NCBI GenBank assembly: GCA_022579005.1
Contig: MU401650.1
Coordinates: 1 to 64,000, forward strand
DNA from: Poronia punctata
Lineage: Eukaryota; Ascomycota; Sordariomycetes; Xylariales; Xylariaceae
DNA: 64,000 bases
Direction: 5' to 3'
Shown: positions 38,357 through 49,743 of the stretch, piece by piece
Layout: every line of letters starts with the position of its first letter
How positions within the stretch are numbered: the stretch's first letter is position 1
Translations under genes and position numbers: made by a program
The notes under the pieces: model-generated
What the model was told of the DNA's origin: nothing
The model's input: only the letters and a program-made list of their open reading frames with translations
The model's database searches: none

Positions 38357-39785
38357 TCAAACGCTATCTCCACCAAACTGAATATTCACGTGTCCCCTCT
38401 GTTCGGGTGGCACAACTTGAGACGTACTTGTAATCTCGGTCCGCGCCAGGATGTTGTCGGAGCCCGCAAGCTTCTGTCCTTCCTCGTCGTGGCCGGCTGC
38501 TATCGTGACCGTGCCGCTGTTTCCCATCCAGGGCGCAATATCCGGGTGTATGTTCATGCTTTTATATGTATGTAAAGTGTGGTGACTCGATAGTTCGTAG
38601 TTCTTGCTCCGCTGTAGCCTAGGATTCGGCCGCTCTGAAAGAAGCATCCACTTGCGCCGCAGCGCACGAGGAAGAAGACCGACGAGTACTTCGCGAAGCA
38701 CACCGAGGGCCGGTGCTAACGTGGCCATGCAGCAGACTATCATGGCGATGTTGACTTCGATCTCGGACCAGAGGATGAATAGGGTAAAGTCTCCAATGAA
38801 GTCTGGGTTATGTTCCTTATCGTAAGAGGTGACAAGGTAGACATAAGCTCTTGCTATTCCAGCGCCAATCGTGCTATTTTTGATTTCCATTAGCTGACTC
38901 CTCTCAACGTGTCTCCGTTGTCGACGCAGATGGGGCAAGGTCCAAGAAGCTAGGTTACGTAGTTGGGCACTTACAAGAAACCGACGAGGAAGATGGCGCT
39001 CACACCGATCTTCCTCCTAGTGTGCATATGAAGCCTCCAGGTCAGAGGAAGCGGCATCAGGATAATAATCAGATCCGTGACTATGTCAGTCACGGTGAAT
39101 ACGGTGAGCATATTCAGCGTGTTGGTACATTGGGTGAGGAAGACGAATATCGGAGCCCAATTCTTGGACCACTCGGTTCCGCATTGGAAGACGGTCGCGA
39201 AGAAGAATGCGACGGTCCAAGCTATTATCACGCCAATCATGATCCAGCAGAGCTGGACGAAGCCCCGCGGTTGGGTGAAGATGCGTTTCCATAGGAAGAG
39301 AATGGACAGTTTGATCAAGCCGAAGGCGATCTTCTCCATCGTTTGGAATGCATACTTGTACTTCTGCGCCAGATGCTCTAGTTCGGTCGTCTGAGGCCAA
39401 TTGTTCACCACAGGCGAGTGTCCGGTGATGGCTCCCTGCACGGTCCCGGCGATGAAGATGCCATTCAACGCCAATACGAATACCTAAAATGCGAGACACA
39501 CGTCAATGGATGGGATGCAGAGTGCATCAGGGATAGAACAAATAGTACGTGCTAGGTAGACGTGGCAAGCCATTGTAGGTGTGCGTATATGTCAAGAAGA
39601 GGGCAAGGTAGGCTCACCAAAGCAACCAAGGCGAGCCAGTCGTCCGGGCCCAGTCGAGCTCCGCTCAGACGCCTAGAGTAGATCCGTGCCGCCACCACAG
39701 CCATGACAAGAGGGGTGAATATCGAAGCCATCACGATGAGGCCGACCCGGTCATCGACCAGTTGCAAGGTGACCGAGTACGCCAT
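38357..39785 (-). CDS. Fungal rhodopsin-domain (SAT4/PTH11-type) integral membrane protein
   Basis: Predicted seven-helix plasma-membrane protein of 397 aa. Exons 39785-39618, 39483-38975 and 38873-38357 join in frame; intron 2 has a perfect GCTAAT branch site. Start chosen at the ATG giving MAYSVTL; the longer frame upstream begins only with GTG. Family signs are the first helix followed by AARIYSRR, the motif DDWLAL, the helix with EKIAFGLIKLSILFL, the central FQCG segment, and a late IARAYVYL..WSEIEVNIAM..CCMATLAPAL block matching the conserved end of the domain. A polar cytoplasmic tail of about 100 residues follows. Family members are thought to be receptors (PTH11) or to occur in metabolite clusters (SAT4); ligand unknown. 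It lies about 0.7 kb from, and divergent to, the first UstYa gene, so it may share its promoter region. Confidence 0.85.
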
Positions 39786-40508
39786 CGTCGGCCCTTCGTT
39801 TATTCTCACGAGACTCGATCAACAACCGGAGCGTCGCACAGCATGACGACGCAAAACTTCGGAGGGAGGAGAGAGAGGTTCTGGAAGCAAGCAGTTTCTG
39901 GAGAAGGTACGTATATCACTCTAGTCGGGCCCAGTCAGAAACCCGGTCGGTCTTTGTTCTTCATTGTGAAATGGGTGTGATACTACTCCCACAACCCAGC
40001 AAAAAACTGGGTAGCCCTGTTGCGACTTGCGAGCTAGTAAGTCCCTGCCAGCGTACCCTGGTGTCATCGCCATGTGAGCTTCCGTTTTAGTGATAGCAGC
40101 TGCGTACTGGCCTTTGCAATTCAAGAACGCCAGGCACGCCAAGTTTGAAGGAAGATGAGAGCTGTGTCGAAACTACACCGAGACGCGTTAGTCTAGCAAC
40201 GTTAGATAACGTTAGCCTTCTATTGCACGGATGCCAAGCGTCCAAGCGTTCAAATAGGCCAAGTATTGGGGTCTATTCGTTCCGACTTTACTGTACGGGC
40301 TACAATCGGCATTACGCCAACTGCCAGCTCTCCCGACTTCCCGTTGTCAAGACTCAACCAGGGCAGCCAGGTCAACGCTAGGTCTAACTACAGTAGCAGT
40401 AGCTACATCGTCGCTTAAGTCACCTGTTACCCAAGTATTACCTAGTCGTATGTGCAATTTTAATGATACCCAGCGCCCTGGCACTGGCACTGGCACCCTT
40501 GGGAAAGC
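39786..40508. promoter_or_regulatory. Divergent intergenic region
   Basis: About 720 bases between the divergent rhodopsin-domain gene and the UstYa-like gene, so it must contain both promoters. No binding site can be assigned with confidence. Confidence 0.5.
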
Positions 40509-41396
40509 ATGGCCATGTGGTTAACAAAGATGACGACCATGCCGTTTCATGACAAGGAAGAGGATAATTCACTGCTCGCCGCCGTCGATGGCCAGAGTAC
40601 AGAAGAGCACGGCATTAAACCTCGGTCGTCTCGAGCAGCAAGTCGAGAGTGCCGTCACAACAAGTACCTATTATTTGGGTTATCATTATCTGTACTATTA
40701 AACATCCTCTTAATCTCCACCGTCTTCTACACATCATCGTCAACCGAAAAGGAACCGCCGTCGAAATACGCAGGCCTCCAAAGAGACCGAGAAGAGCCCT
40801 ACGTCATTGTAACCGATTATGGGTCAGAAAACACCACACTGACGGACGAGCTTTGGTATGGGATCAACGTCGACAGTGCCGTAGTAGCGCTGTCAGACGA
40901 CTGGGCTCGCGAGCACGGTCTTCGAACCGCCCAGAGATTCCCGTGGGATCAGTCGAAAGGCGTCTATATTCTGCACGGATATCACAACTTGCACTGTCTA
41001 AAGATCATATACATCTCCCTGAGCGAGTATCGGCGCGGAGTGCCGCAGTCGCGTAACTGGCATCACATCAGCCATTGCTTCGACGGGTTGCGACGGCAGA
41101 TCATCTGCGACGCCGACGACACACCCCGAGCGACAGAACACCGGGCCGAAGTTGTGAGCGGCCTCCTTCAGCATCGTCAATGTCGTAGCTGGGAAGCGCT
41201 CGAGGAGTTTGCGAAGCAGCATACTGGATGCTATAAGCGACCTGACAACCCAAACGACGGCAAGCCCATCATTGACAGGTTTAAACATTGTCCGCCAGAT
41301 AGTGGCTATGTCATCAAGGACAACTATGTTAACCCAGACGAGTTTTTGGTTGGGTTGCCGGAAGAATCGTTGCAGATTCCAGAGGACTATCAGTAG
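40509..41396 (+). CDS. UstYa-family oxidase (DUF3328), copy 1
   Basis: Single-exon, 295-aa type II membrane protein: basic N-terminal cytosolic tail, one membrane helix at about residues 53-74, then a lumenal domain. It carries both HxxHC motifs that define the UstYa/DUF3328 family: HNLHC (159-163) and HISHC (186-190), the latter followed by FDGLRRQIICDAD as is usual. In ustiloxin, phomopsin, asperipin and related fungal RiPP pathways, such proteins carry out the oxidative cyclisation or other oxidation of the core peptide in the secretory pathway. The gene converges on the repeat-containing precursor gene, with 226 bases between the stops, which strongly suggests a RiPP role. Several ATGs lie close together (40509, 40515, 40530); the first is used. 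Confidence 0.93.
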   Translation: MAMWLTKMTTMPFHDKEEDNSLLAAVDGQSTEEHGIKPRSSRAASRECRHNKYLLFGLSLSVLLNILLISTVFYTSSSTEKEPPSKYAGLQRDREEPYVIVTDYGSENTTLTDELWYGINVDSAVVALSDDWAREHGLRTAQRFPWDQSKGVYILHGYHNLHCLKIIYISLSEYRRGVPQSRNWHHISHCFDGLRRQIICDADDTPRATEHRAEVVSGLLQHRQCRSWEALEEFAKQHTGCYKRPDNPNDGKPIIDRFKHCPPDSGYVIKDNYVNPDEFLVGLPEESLQIPEDYQ

Positions 41397-41622
41397 AGCA
41401 TTAAAAGTAATCAATGAACTGCGTTTTTAGCAATCGTCTTTCGAAGCAGCAGTCTATCCTGACAGGTACACGTTGTAGTACATATGGCAATCAATAGGAG
41501 CCGACCGAAGTTTGAATTAACAGTTGAAGAATTTGTTTCATTTCATAGATGCAGTATACACATGAACAGCCGACCAACTTTTCTTTACACCTTCTCCCCT
41601 AACGTGAGCCTAATACAATCTT

Positions 41623-41906
41623 TCAAAACCCTTCAGAAACTTGGACGTCGTCCCTCCTAAAGCCTTCTGAAACTTGAACGCTTTCCGTCTCGTCACGCCT
41701 GAAGCCTTCGGAAATGTGGACGTCTCCCTCATCACGTCTGAATCCTTCCGAAACTTGGACGCTTTCTGTCCCATCGCGTCTGAATCCCTCTGAAACTTGG
41801 ACACTTTCCGTCCCATCACGTCTGAAGCCTTCGGAAATGTGGACATCCTCTCCATCACGACGGAACCCTTCAGAGATGTGTACATCCCCATCGTCACGGG
41901 TGATCA
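41623..41906 (-). repeat. In-frame 39/42-bp tandem repeats of the precursor
   Basis: Six units of 13 or 14 codons plus a shorter last unit. The DNA is well conserved in the SEGFRRD part and variable in length in the spacer, always by whole codons, which argues for selection on the reading frame. Confidence 0.88.
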
Positions 41907-42032
41907 CTGTTTGTAGTTGTTAGCCCGAGTTTCCGAGACAGGAACGACTTATAAAAACTGACTTTTTGACGGGATGGCGGCAGCTATAGCCATGGAGCCA
42001 CAGAGGGCTGTGAGAATCACGGAGGAACGCAT
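41623..42032 (-). CDS. Putative dikaritin-type RiPP precursor with seven core repeats
   Basis: Two exons, 42032-41963 and 41906-41623, encode 117 aa. The 56-base intron has GTCAGT donor, perfect GCTAAC branch site and CAG acceptor. Exon 1 is a typical signal peptide (MRSSVILTALCGS.. ending AAAIPSK). Exon 2 is almost entirely repeats, each ending SEGFRR followed by an acidic spacer (DG, DGTES, DEG, DETES). There are seven copies in all; the last ends with SEGF and the stop codon. Cores are of two kinds: VHISEGF (copies 1, 2, 5) and VQVSEGF (copies 3, 4, 6, 7). The Arg-Arg pair after each copy is a kexin (Kex2) cleavage site. Signal peptide, repeated core, dibasic sites and flanking UstYa genes are the hallmarks of fungal dikaritin precursors (UstA, PhomA, GigA). 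Cores lack Tyr, so Phe or His would be the aromatic partner, much as Phe ends the victorin core. Product unknown. Confidence 0.88.
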
Positions 42033-43043
42033 CGTGGTCTTGTGTCGCTTCTCTAGTCTAATGCTTAGGCGGACTGACTAAGTGAGGTTTGGGATGATGA
42101 TGATGTTGTTGTTACAGTTGTAGTATACTTTGTACTAATTGCTTTCGATCAAATTACTATATGGACTACCGGAGACAGTGCCCTACATCGGAGATCAGGA
42201 AGTCTACATGTACATATAGGCCCGACAAAGCCTGTAACCCCTGGGCCATGACCGCAAGATGGAAAAGATTGTATGGTTTATCACTCGCTAGTCACCGAGA
42301 TGGAGGGCCAATAGTCCTACACAGCGTGGACAAACCCTAGATAGCGGACCGATCGATTCGGTATGCTCTTGTAGATATTGCTACATTTTAGGCAGTCAGC
42401 AAATCTGCACTCCGATTTTGCTTTGCATTGCCACTCTGGCACTTGCGATTGGCAGCAGCAATGCATGTTTAATCGGGTTTTGCCTGCTGACGTTGCAATA
42501 ATGCCGTGAGATCAACTCCTTGGAAAAATCCTGTAGGGTGACATGGCGTAGTATGCGGGGCATCGGCGGAGGGGGGGAGGGAGGAGAAGCCATTAAACTT
42601 TTTAGGGCTGCTTTTCTTGTAATCGGCGTCTTACTGTTCTCCTAGTCGGGATCTGCAATCTCACCTACTCTTTCGGACTAGAACGCCGGAGGGCGGTCTA
42701 GGCGTCGTCTTCCGGACATCTTATTGGAGTAGATTAGCAACGTAGGCGTAGAATCTTAGTCCCCTTTCACCTTAGGTTGTTTTATGGTTAAAATCAAAGC
42801 TTGTCGATGATATTCCACCGAGCAAGTACGAGAATGTTGGGCAGCATGTGCGTCAATCTATTCCATACATCGAGTCAGTCTGTACCTGCATACATCGGGC
42901 ACCCCTGACTTGACTGGGTGGACACTGGAGGGCAATGTTTGCCTGCATATTATCTGGAATATATTCGGCGCGTTCCAGATACCAACCCGTGAAAGCCACA
43001 ACAGTTAAAGTTTGGATATTCAACAATCTCTGCGTTAGCTATT
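42033..43043. promoter_or_regulatory. Divergent promoter region, precursor / second UstYa
   Basis: About 1 kb between the divergently transcribed precursor and second UstYa gene; both promoters must lie here, allowing co-regulation. Short ORFs inside show no motif. Confidence 0.5.
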
Positions 43044-43848
43044 ATGACTAACCAGGAAAGGCGGACGACTCGTGGCACGTATAAGCCGCTCGGCCAAGAC
43101 CCGAAGGATATCGAAGTTGCAGGGGGATCTTCCCTTCGACAGGATGGTCACGTGAAAAGCCACAGACAGGCCAGCCATGTCCAATCCTTCATTGCCGTTA
43201 TAGCAACCGTCATCGCAGGAACAGCAGGGTTCATTTTTGGCGTCCTATTCGCTGAATCCCATCCAAGGCATGGCCACCTTCGAGATGTAGCACCGCGGAT
43301 CTCCCTACCGGCAATACAGCGAATATTCACTTTCCCGTCGCCCTTTTCGCAGAAGCCGCCGGGACCGGGAAATGCTTCGGAGCCGATCTGGGATGCTCTG
43401 GTTCCGAGTAAGTTCATTGACCCCGAACGCAGCGCCAAAAGAAACTCTATTAATCGACCTCTGCTCAGACGGGCTCGGATATTTCCGTGACACTTCGATA
43501 TCGCCCGGTATCTCTATCCCCACCGTCTTCCACCAGCTTCATTGTCTGTACATCATTCGACGGGCATATTACTCCCGCGCTTCAACTATCGAGGAATTTG
43601 ATTTTGGGAAAAACAGGACTGTTCATGTAGCCCATTGTTTCGACTACCTACAGCAGGGCCTGACATGCTCTGCCGACACGACGGTTGAGTCGGCTGCGGG
43701 GAACGAGAATGGGTTCTTGGGGAGTGGCTTTGGACGTCAATGTAATGATTTTGATGCTTTGAAGGATTTTGTCGAGGAGAGGAGGGTCTTTAATGCGACC
43801 GGGTTCTTGGCTGCAGGGCTGGACCATGGAAAAGCTCATGTTGGGTAG
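43044..43848 (+). CDS. UstYa-family oxidase (DUF3328), copy 2
   Basis: 247 aa from exons 43044-43407 and 43469-43848; the 61-base intron restores the family segment WDALVPNGLGYF. Layout is as in UstYa/UstYb: polar N-terminus, single membrane helix at about residues 49-70, lumenal domain with HQLHC (143-147) and HVAHC (174-178) followed by FDYLQQGLTCSAD. It differs strongly from copy 1 in sequence and exon structure, so the two are an old pair (UstYa/UstYb-like division of labour) rather than a recent duplication. Divergent from the precursor gene. Expected role is oxidation or macrocyclisation of the kexin-released core peptide in Golgi or vesicles. Confidence 0.93.
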
Positions 43849-44988
43849 GGTAGCTTACATGTATGTGTTATGTCTAATGAGATATGAAGAATGGCCGGAA
43901 TTTAGGTCGCGGTCCTAGTAGATCGGAAGGAGTTTAGGTACACTTGTTGCTGTCTTGCCACCTCCTACGCCATTCCCCGATTTCCCAAGAGCCGACTTTG
44001 GGATTCCCTGTTTTATCCATTGCCGTGCCATCTCATTACGTCCGTACTTAGTTTTTCTGGTCGCCAGGCCAGTTGGTATCGATGACTTGCGAGATCTATC
44101 GTGCAAGCACGACTAACTTCTGCCGATAACTGGAAATGTGCCGTTTCTCACTCCTTCCCAACTTGGCGCCCAGGCTCTTATCTACGCCGAAGACAATTGA
44201 ACAGAAAGGCGTTACGCAAACTTGGGCGAGCAGGACAAAATTGGTCCCGGCATACACGGTAGAAGTGAACGGATAAGACCATCGATCAGTATTTATTTTT
44301 TATCAATATATGTTTTTGCTTGCAGTCCTGTTTGCCAAACTCGACTATGACTCTGTGATCCCATTCCTGGGGGAAGTTTACTGGCTGTCCTGACAAAAGA
44401 TCATAGGCGGATATTGTTGAAAGAGATCGAATATATAGGAAAGATACCCTGTGTATCGTACCTCCACATACGTCAGGTACCTACTTACAAGGTGTGTAAT
44501 ACCATAATACGATACATGATTGGGTGGTGGGGTCATTAGTACGGTACCGTAGCAATCGTGTGGCAGGGCCGCCACGTGGCAGGGTAGTAGAATAGGGGCG
44601 CCTATAATGTCTGTACGGGCCTACACAAACTCCTTGGTCCCGTAAAAGTTAAGGGTCCTGTGTAATAGGATGTGGAATATTAATGTTGACATTCCGAATA
44701 TCTTTACAATGCGGATTGAGGGCTTTGTGTCTACTGATGACAAATGTGTGAAACCGGTCCCTCTTATGTCAGTTCGACAGCAGAACATCCTTGAATGGCT
44801 GTAAAGTTGGATAAACGCGATATCAAACTCAGGGCTAACGAAGACATCGCAAAGTCCACCAGTCGACCGTTTTCCCATACAAGTTTACCTTTTATTGCCT
44901 CCACTCTTTTAAACACTCATCAGATGTCTTGGATCCGGTCATTAACTACAGGAGCAGGATCAGAATGACCACTTTTCGGGGACCAGAA
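43849..44988. other. Intergenic, no gene recognised
   Basis: Right border of the RiPP core locus. Short ORFs only, none with a recognisable motif. Confidence 0.5.
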
Positions 44989-46131
44989 TTACTGGCCAGT
45001 ACCGATTCTCTGCTCTTCAGACGGTACGGTGATAACCCGAGCCTTGGCAAGTACGATACCTTCATCGTAGTTTTCTCCACGTGAGTTGCCGAACTTTCGA
45101 AGACCAGGGGATAGCACGGCACCAATATACCAGTCACTCGCGTCACCATCTGCACCGCCTGTACTGTCAACCTCTTGCATATTGCCGTCGTTGTAGGGCT
45201 GTCTTCTTGTGGCACCTATGCTAGGTGAAACAAGGTAGAGGGAGCGCGACTGGTTGAAGATAGTGGCGATATCTATCGCTTTGTCGATAATTGCTTCTAG
45301 TTGGGCACCCAGGATGTGATCGTCCTCAGATCCAACAAATGCTTGCACCTGTGCCTTCAGCGAATCCTTGAGCTTGAGGCAGTAGGGTTGATCGACACCC
45401 TTATACTTATGGACTAGGGCTCCAACCTCGGCCTGAATGGTCATGAAGTCGCTCTCTGGTACTTTGTCTTCGCCTTCACGGCCCTGAATATTAGTAAGGC
45501 CTATAGTGTAGAACAAGCATATTTGCTTACGACCTAGATGAGCATAGAATTCCCCAGCGGAGTCTGAAAAGTCTTGACCCCAGATAAGTGTTGGCGGTTT
45601 CAGAATATGGCTTGTGATAAACATCCAGATTTTCACTTCCGTTAGGTAGTGGGGAGCCGACTGGCGCATGGAATTTCCCATCAATGACACTAGTCGACGA
45701 AAATTTCCTTTCTCTTCACTTGTAAATCGGTAGTGGGCATCATCATGGTACGGATGGGTTGAGCTGAGGTTTTTGATGACGAACTGAAGGTGGTTCCACT
45801 TTGAGGCCATCATGTCATCATCGACGGCGAGAGTCTTGGTCGAAGAGCCTAGGTCTTCCAGTTCACGGACTGAATCTTGCCACATGGTGAAGACCGAGTC
45901 GTAATCTGCAGTGACTTTATTGACTTCATCTTTCAATGCCTGATTTTCTTTGACGTACGCCTGGACCTTTTTTCTCCACTCTTGGGAGATGTTCGCCTTT
46001 TCAGACTCCAGTTCCTCCACACGTATTTGCAAGGCCGTGACACATTCGTACAGATCATCGTCGCAACAGGTTTGGCGGGCATCTGTCTGACCACCATTCC
46101 CAGAATCGTAAATATGGGGAGTGGCCATCAC
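44989..46131 (-). CDS. Hypothetical protein with N-terminal coiled coil
   Basis: Uninterrupted frame of 380 aa that I do not recognise. After a polar N-terminus, residues about 27-95 form a heptad-like charged segment (ALQIRVEELESEKAN, ENQALKDEVNK) predicted to be a coiled coil. A mostly helical middle region follows (HAD/Trp-rich, KIWMFITSHIL, QICLFYTIGL), then a polar Gly/Ser tail. No signal peptide or catalytic motif. Length and codon use look like a real gene rather than a chance frame. Could be a lineage-specific fungal family. No evidence ties it to the RiPP genes apart from proximity. Confidence 0.65.
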   Translation of the reverse strand: MMATPHIYDSGNGGQTDARQTCCDDDLYECVTALQIRVEELESEKANISQEWRKKVQAYVKENQALKDEVNKVTADYDSVFTMWQDSVRELEDLGSSTKTLAVDDDMMASKWNHLQFVIKNLSSTHPYHDDAHYRFTSEEKGNFRRLVSLMGNSMRQSAPHYLTEVKIWMFITSHILKPPTLIWGQDFSDSAGEFYAHLGRKQICLFYTIGLTNIQGREGEDKVPESDFMTIQAEVGALVHKYKGVDQPYCLKLKDSLKAQVQAFVGSEDDHILGAQLEAIIDKAIDIATIFNQSRSLYLVSPSIGATRRQPYNDGNMQEVDSTGGADGDASDWYIGAVLSPGLRKFGNSRGENYDEGIVLAKARVITVPSEEQRIGTGQ

Positions 46132-47496
46132 TGAGCAGTCTCTACTCTGATCCCGGCTGCTAAAGTTGTTCGTAGAACCCGATCAGTCGGTGCCAATTCT
46201 TCGTGGGAAGGTAAGGGGAGGATATTGTGGTTGCTTTTCCCATGGGCGACACGGGGGCATATTTACGTGATGCAAGTAGCGGCAACTAAGTCGAGAAGAA
46301 AATCGCTTGCTGGCCAGATCAAGGTCAGCACATCCGTAGCTGTATCTTTCCCAGGAAACGGGCTATGTGAGATGTATGTGAATGGGATGAGTCCCAAGAA
46401 CCTATATTTCTTCCACCGTGGCTTCCTTCAAAGCTTTGAAATCATATACCCAGGTACATGTAGGTATGCACTTACATGTAACCTGACCGACATGGTTGTA
46501 TAGGCCTAGGTACCGAGTACATATACCCGCTGCCATCTGCCACTTAATTCGGTGTGGTTGTAAGTATGTACGTACATATATCCTGAACTTAATTTGCAAT
46601 TGAAGGAACGTCTGTATATGGAATCCATCTATTAGAATGTAACATACATGCATCGCGTCTTGATATATATATATATATACTTACCTAGGTACCTACACTA
46701 TAGAGATCCATGTACCTAGCAACCACACGTGATCATGAGGACTTTCTCTTCATGATATAGCCGAGCTACAATATTGACAACGTGGTATGGCCATCGAATG
46801 GTTTTTTGCTTCCACCTCAAGTACCATAAGCGTGAGGTATCTATCCAAGTACCATAGTCACCTGATGACATCCACCCGATTAACATAAAAGAGAGCACCG
46901 GGGGAGAGCGTCATATACTTAGGAACTGCACTAACGTGCAACATTCAACATATCACAGGGACATGCGGACATCTGTACATAGGTACCCAGATATAAGTTT
47001 TATCTTCCTGCTGACGGGATACCAGTACACTTACTAGCCCACAGACCTACCAGAGTTCTATGACCCCTTGGGACAGTGGGACAACGTCTCTGGCCTCATT
47101 TCATATACCTAGGCGGCCCGGAAACCGCCGCTCGCCAACATTTCACTCGAGGCCAACTTTACAGCCCAGGTAACCTGAACATTCTTGCGGTCAAGCAAGC
47201 TACACATACAGCGGATGCACAAGTGACAAAAGTAAGTTGACGCTGTTATATCAGACCTTTCTCCGTGGGCGTCTCTCCGTGGGCGTCCCTGCGTCCGACC
47301 ACATACCTTCATAGTGTTTACCTATCTGATTTCGCGATTGGCCCGACCAAAGGTGTGTACTTAGGGCTTTGCTGGGCCAAAGTATCTTTCACCAATCCAG
47401 AGCCCCAACGCCAGTTTCCTTCACCGCGCAACACATACATGTCCCCTCAGAACTGTTAATGGTTTGCTTATCAACACCAAATCTCAGCTCACCTCT
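46132..47496. other. Intergenic, no gene recognised
   Basis: Contains a TA dinucleotide run at about 46661-46680 next to TAGGTACC-type repeats. ORFs are short and motif-free. Promoters of both divergent flanking genes lie here. Confidence 0.5.
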
Positions 47497-49743
47497 ATGG
47501 CAATGTCTACGCCTCGAAAACGCGATAGCACCAAGAGTACCTTGGCGATTGGTATCGATTTCGGCACTACGTAAGTACAGTACAGCATTTCCTGCCCTTT
47601 CTAACCTGTTGTCACTCTGGTCCATTTCTGATTTCGATATCTCGCATAGTTACAGCGGTGCATCGTGGCTCATTTGCAAGCATGGGGTGCCGGCCGGAGA
47701 GCCTGAAGTGGTAACGCATTGGCTCTCTGCCTTATCGCGAAATAATGATCGAACAAAAGTACCGTCCAAGCTTTATTACGAGAAGGATTCCGGAGAGGTG
47801 AAATGGGGATACAATATCCCAACCGATGTCGAGCCTATCGAGTGGTTCAAGCTACTACTCCTTGACGAAAAGGATCTCCCCAAGGAGCTCAAGAATTCGT
47901 CACATATTGAAAAGGCCCGTGAAATGATGAACGCTGCCAACAAGACGCCGGTCGACTTGGTCTCTGACTATCTGAAGGCGCTCTGGGACCATGTCATCTC
48001 CGAAATCAAGGACGCCAAAGGGACAGGTCTTGTCAACGGTACGCAGTTCCACGTCGCACTGTCGGTCCCTGCGATTTGGAATGATCACGCCCGTGGAAAG
48101 ATGCGTGAAGCCGCAAAACGTGCCGGCATATTGGACAAGCGCATTGTAGGCGATACGACCCTCGACTTTATTTCCGAGCCCGAAGCAGCTGCTCTGGCAA
48201 CCCTTCCTGAGCTAGACAACCGTGACGATTTGTCCCCCGGCGACTGTTTCGTTGTCCTAGACGCGGGCGGTGGAACAGTGTAAGTCCTCTCGCGTCTCGA
48301 ACCAAACATTACTAACTTATGCGGGTCTATAGGGACATCATCAGTTACAAGGTCGACGAATTGGAGCCAATGGTCATATCTGAATGCGTCGAGGGAGAGG
48401 GTAATATTACCCATATGTAACACTTTACTGAGCTAATACATGACGTCTCACTAGGTGCCCTTTGCGGGGCGACATTCGTCGACAATGCATTTGCTTCGTT
48501 CATACAAAACAAAGTTGGCCCTCAATCTTGGAGGAGAATGGAAACCACTGCAATCCGGAAGATGATGAACAATGAGGTAAGTAGTTCATGGCTGCTGTCT
48601 TTGAACATAAGCGGGGCATGAGTTACTAAGAGGTAGTAGTGGGAACACGGCATCAAGAAAGACTTCGACGGTAGCCAGACGAAATATACAATCGATCTCC
48701 CGAAGAAGAACAAACGTGGACAGCTTAATGTGCTAGGGTATGTAGGCTCCATGTCAACTTCCATGGTCAACTTCTTACCTTTATTGTTACGTGCAGAAGC
48801 GACATCACAGGTATTTTCGACGGCACCATATCAGAGATTTGTGATTTGCTGCAAAAGCAGCTCGATGGCATCGAGTCTCGTACGCAAGTGAACCCAAAGG
48901 TAAAGGTTATGCCACTCTGTCTTTAGACCAACTTACTTATCTGTATGCCCGTCTACCTAGTTTGTCATTCTTGTTGGTGGTTTCGGCCGCTGCCAATTTT
49001 TGTTCAAATCTCTCCAACAACGGTTTAGGGACAAGACAGACATCCTTCAGGCGCGCAGTGACAAACCGTGAGTATTTTTTACTTTTTTCTTAAATTTCAA
49101 GATCATAGGAAGGCTGAATCGCTGTAATAGCTGGTCTGCAATCTGTCGTGGAGCCACACTTTCGGGTGCAATGGGCCGTGGTTTGATTAAAGACGTTGTT
49201 CAAGTCAAGTCAAGAGTCGCACGAATGAGCTACGGCTGGACCTTCAGTACGGTATTCGACGAGAATATACACAACGCACGAGACAAGCGCTGGAACGACG
49301 TCGAGCATATCTGGGAAGCCGACGATCAAATGGAGTGGGCTATCACAAGGGTAAGAAAGAAGTAACGCTTACGTTATAGATTATCATTCTAACGGAGGCG
49401 ACAGGGGCAAGATGTTTCGACAGTCAAACCAGAGGAATATCCGTACTACGCACCCTTTAGTATAAAGGAGCATGGAAGAAAAGAAATCGTCCAAGAAATA
49501 TGCACTAGCAAGGCAGCATATCCGTCTTCGAGGAAAGATGATACAGTCGATATTCTTTCTTCCTACTCCTTTCTAACTCCTCGACCAGTAGAAACTCTCC
49601 CAATCGAAAAGAAATACGTTAAGCAGGCGCGAGTATGGAACCATAAACTCAGGGTTCGTGTCTCTGGTGCTGCACTTGACATTACCGTCGTCGACGGAGA
49701 TGAAGAAGTAACATCACATTCTGTCTCAATCGATACAAAATAA
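47497..49743 (+). CDS. Hsp70-like ATPase (HSPA12-type), nine exons
   Basis: Actin-fold ATPase related to Hsp70. Nine exons join in frame to 586 aa: 47497-47570, 47650-48279, 48333-48400, 48455-48576, 48640-48737, 48797-48899, 48961-49067, 49131-49350 and 49405-49743; every junction is GT-AG. Nucleotide-binding signatures are in order: phosphate-1 IGIDFGTTYSG near residue 20, ISEPEAAALATL mid-protein, phosphate-2 VLDAGGGTVD, and adenosine motif ILVGGFGRCQFL. The C-terminal part is short and lacks a canonical Hsp70 peptide-binding domain, as in the HSPA12 group, which is strongly expanded in filamentous fungi. Client and role are unknown; some members are linked to heterokaryon incompatibility or stress only by association. 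Start: two in-frame ATGs (47497, 47503); the first is used. Confidence 0.88.

Noticed and set aside
41610..41897. Alternative repeat-containing minus-strand frame (95 codons) over the RiPP precursor
   Set aside because: It is the same tandem DNA read one base off. It lacks a signal peptide connection and regular dibasic sites, whereas the chosen frame keeps SEGFRR in every unit and splices to a signal peptide.
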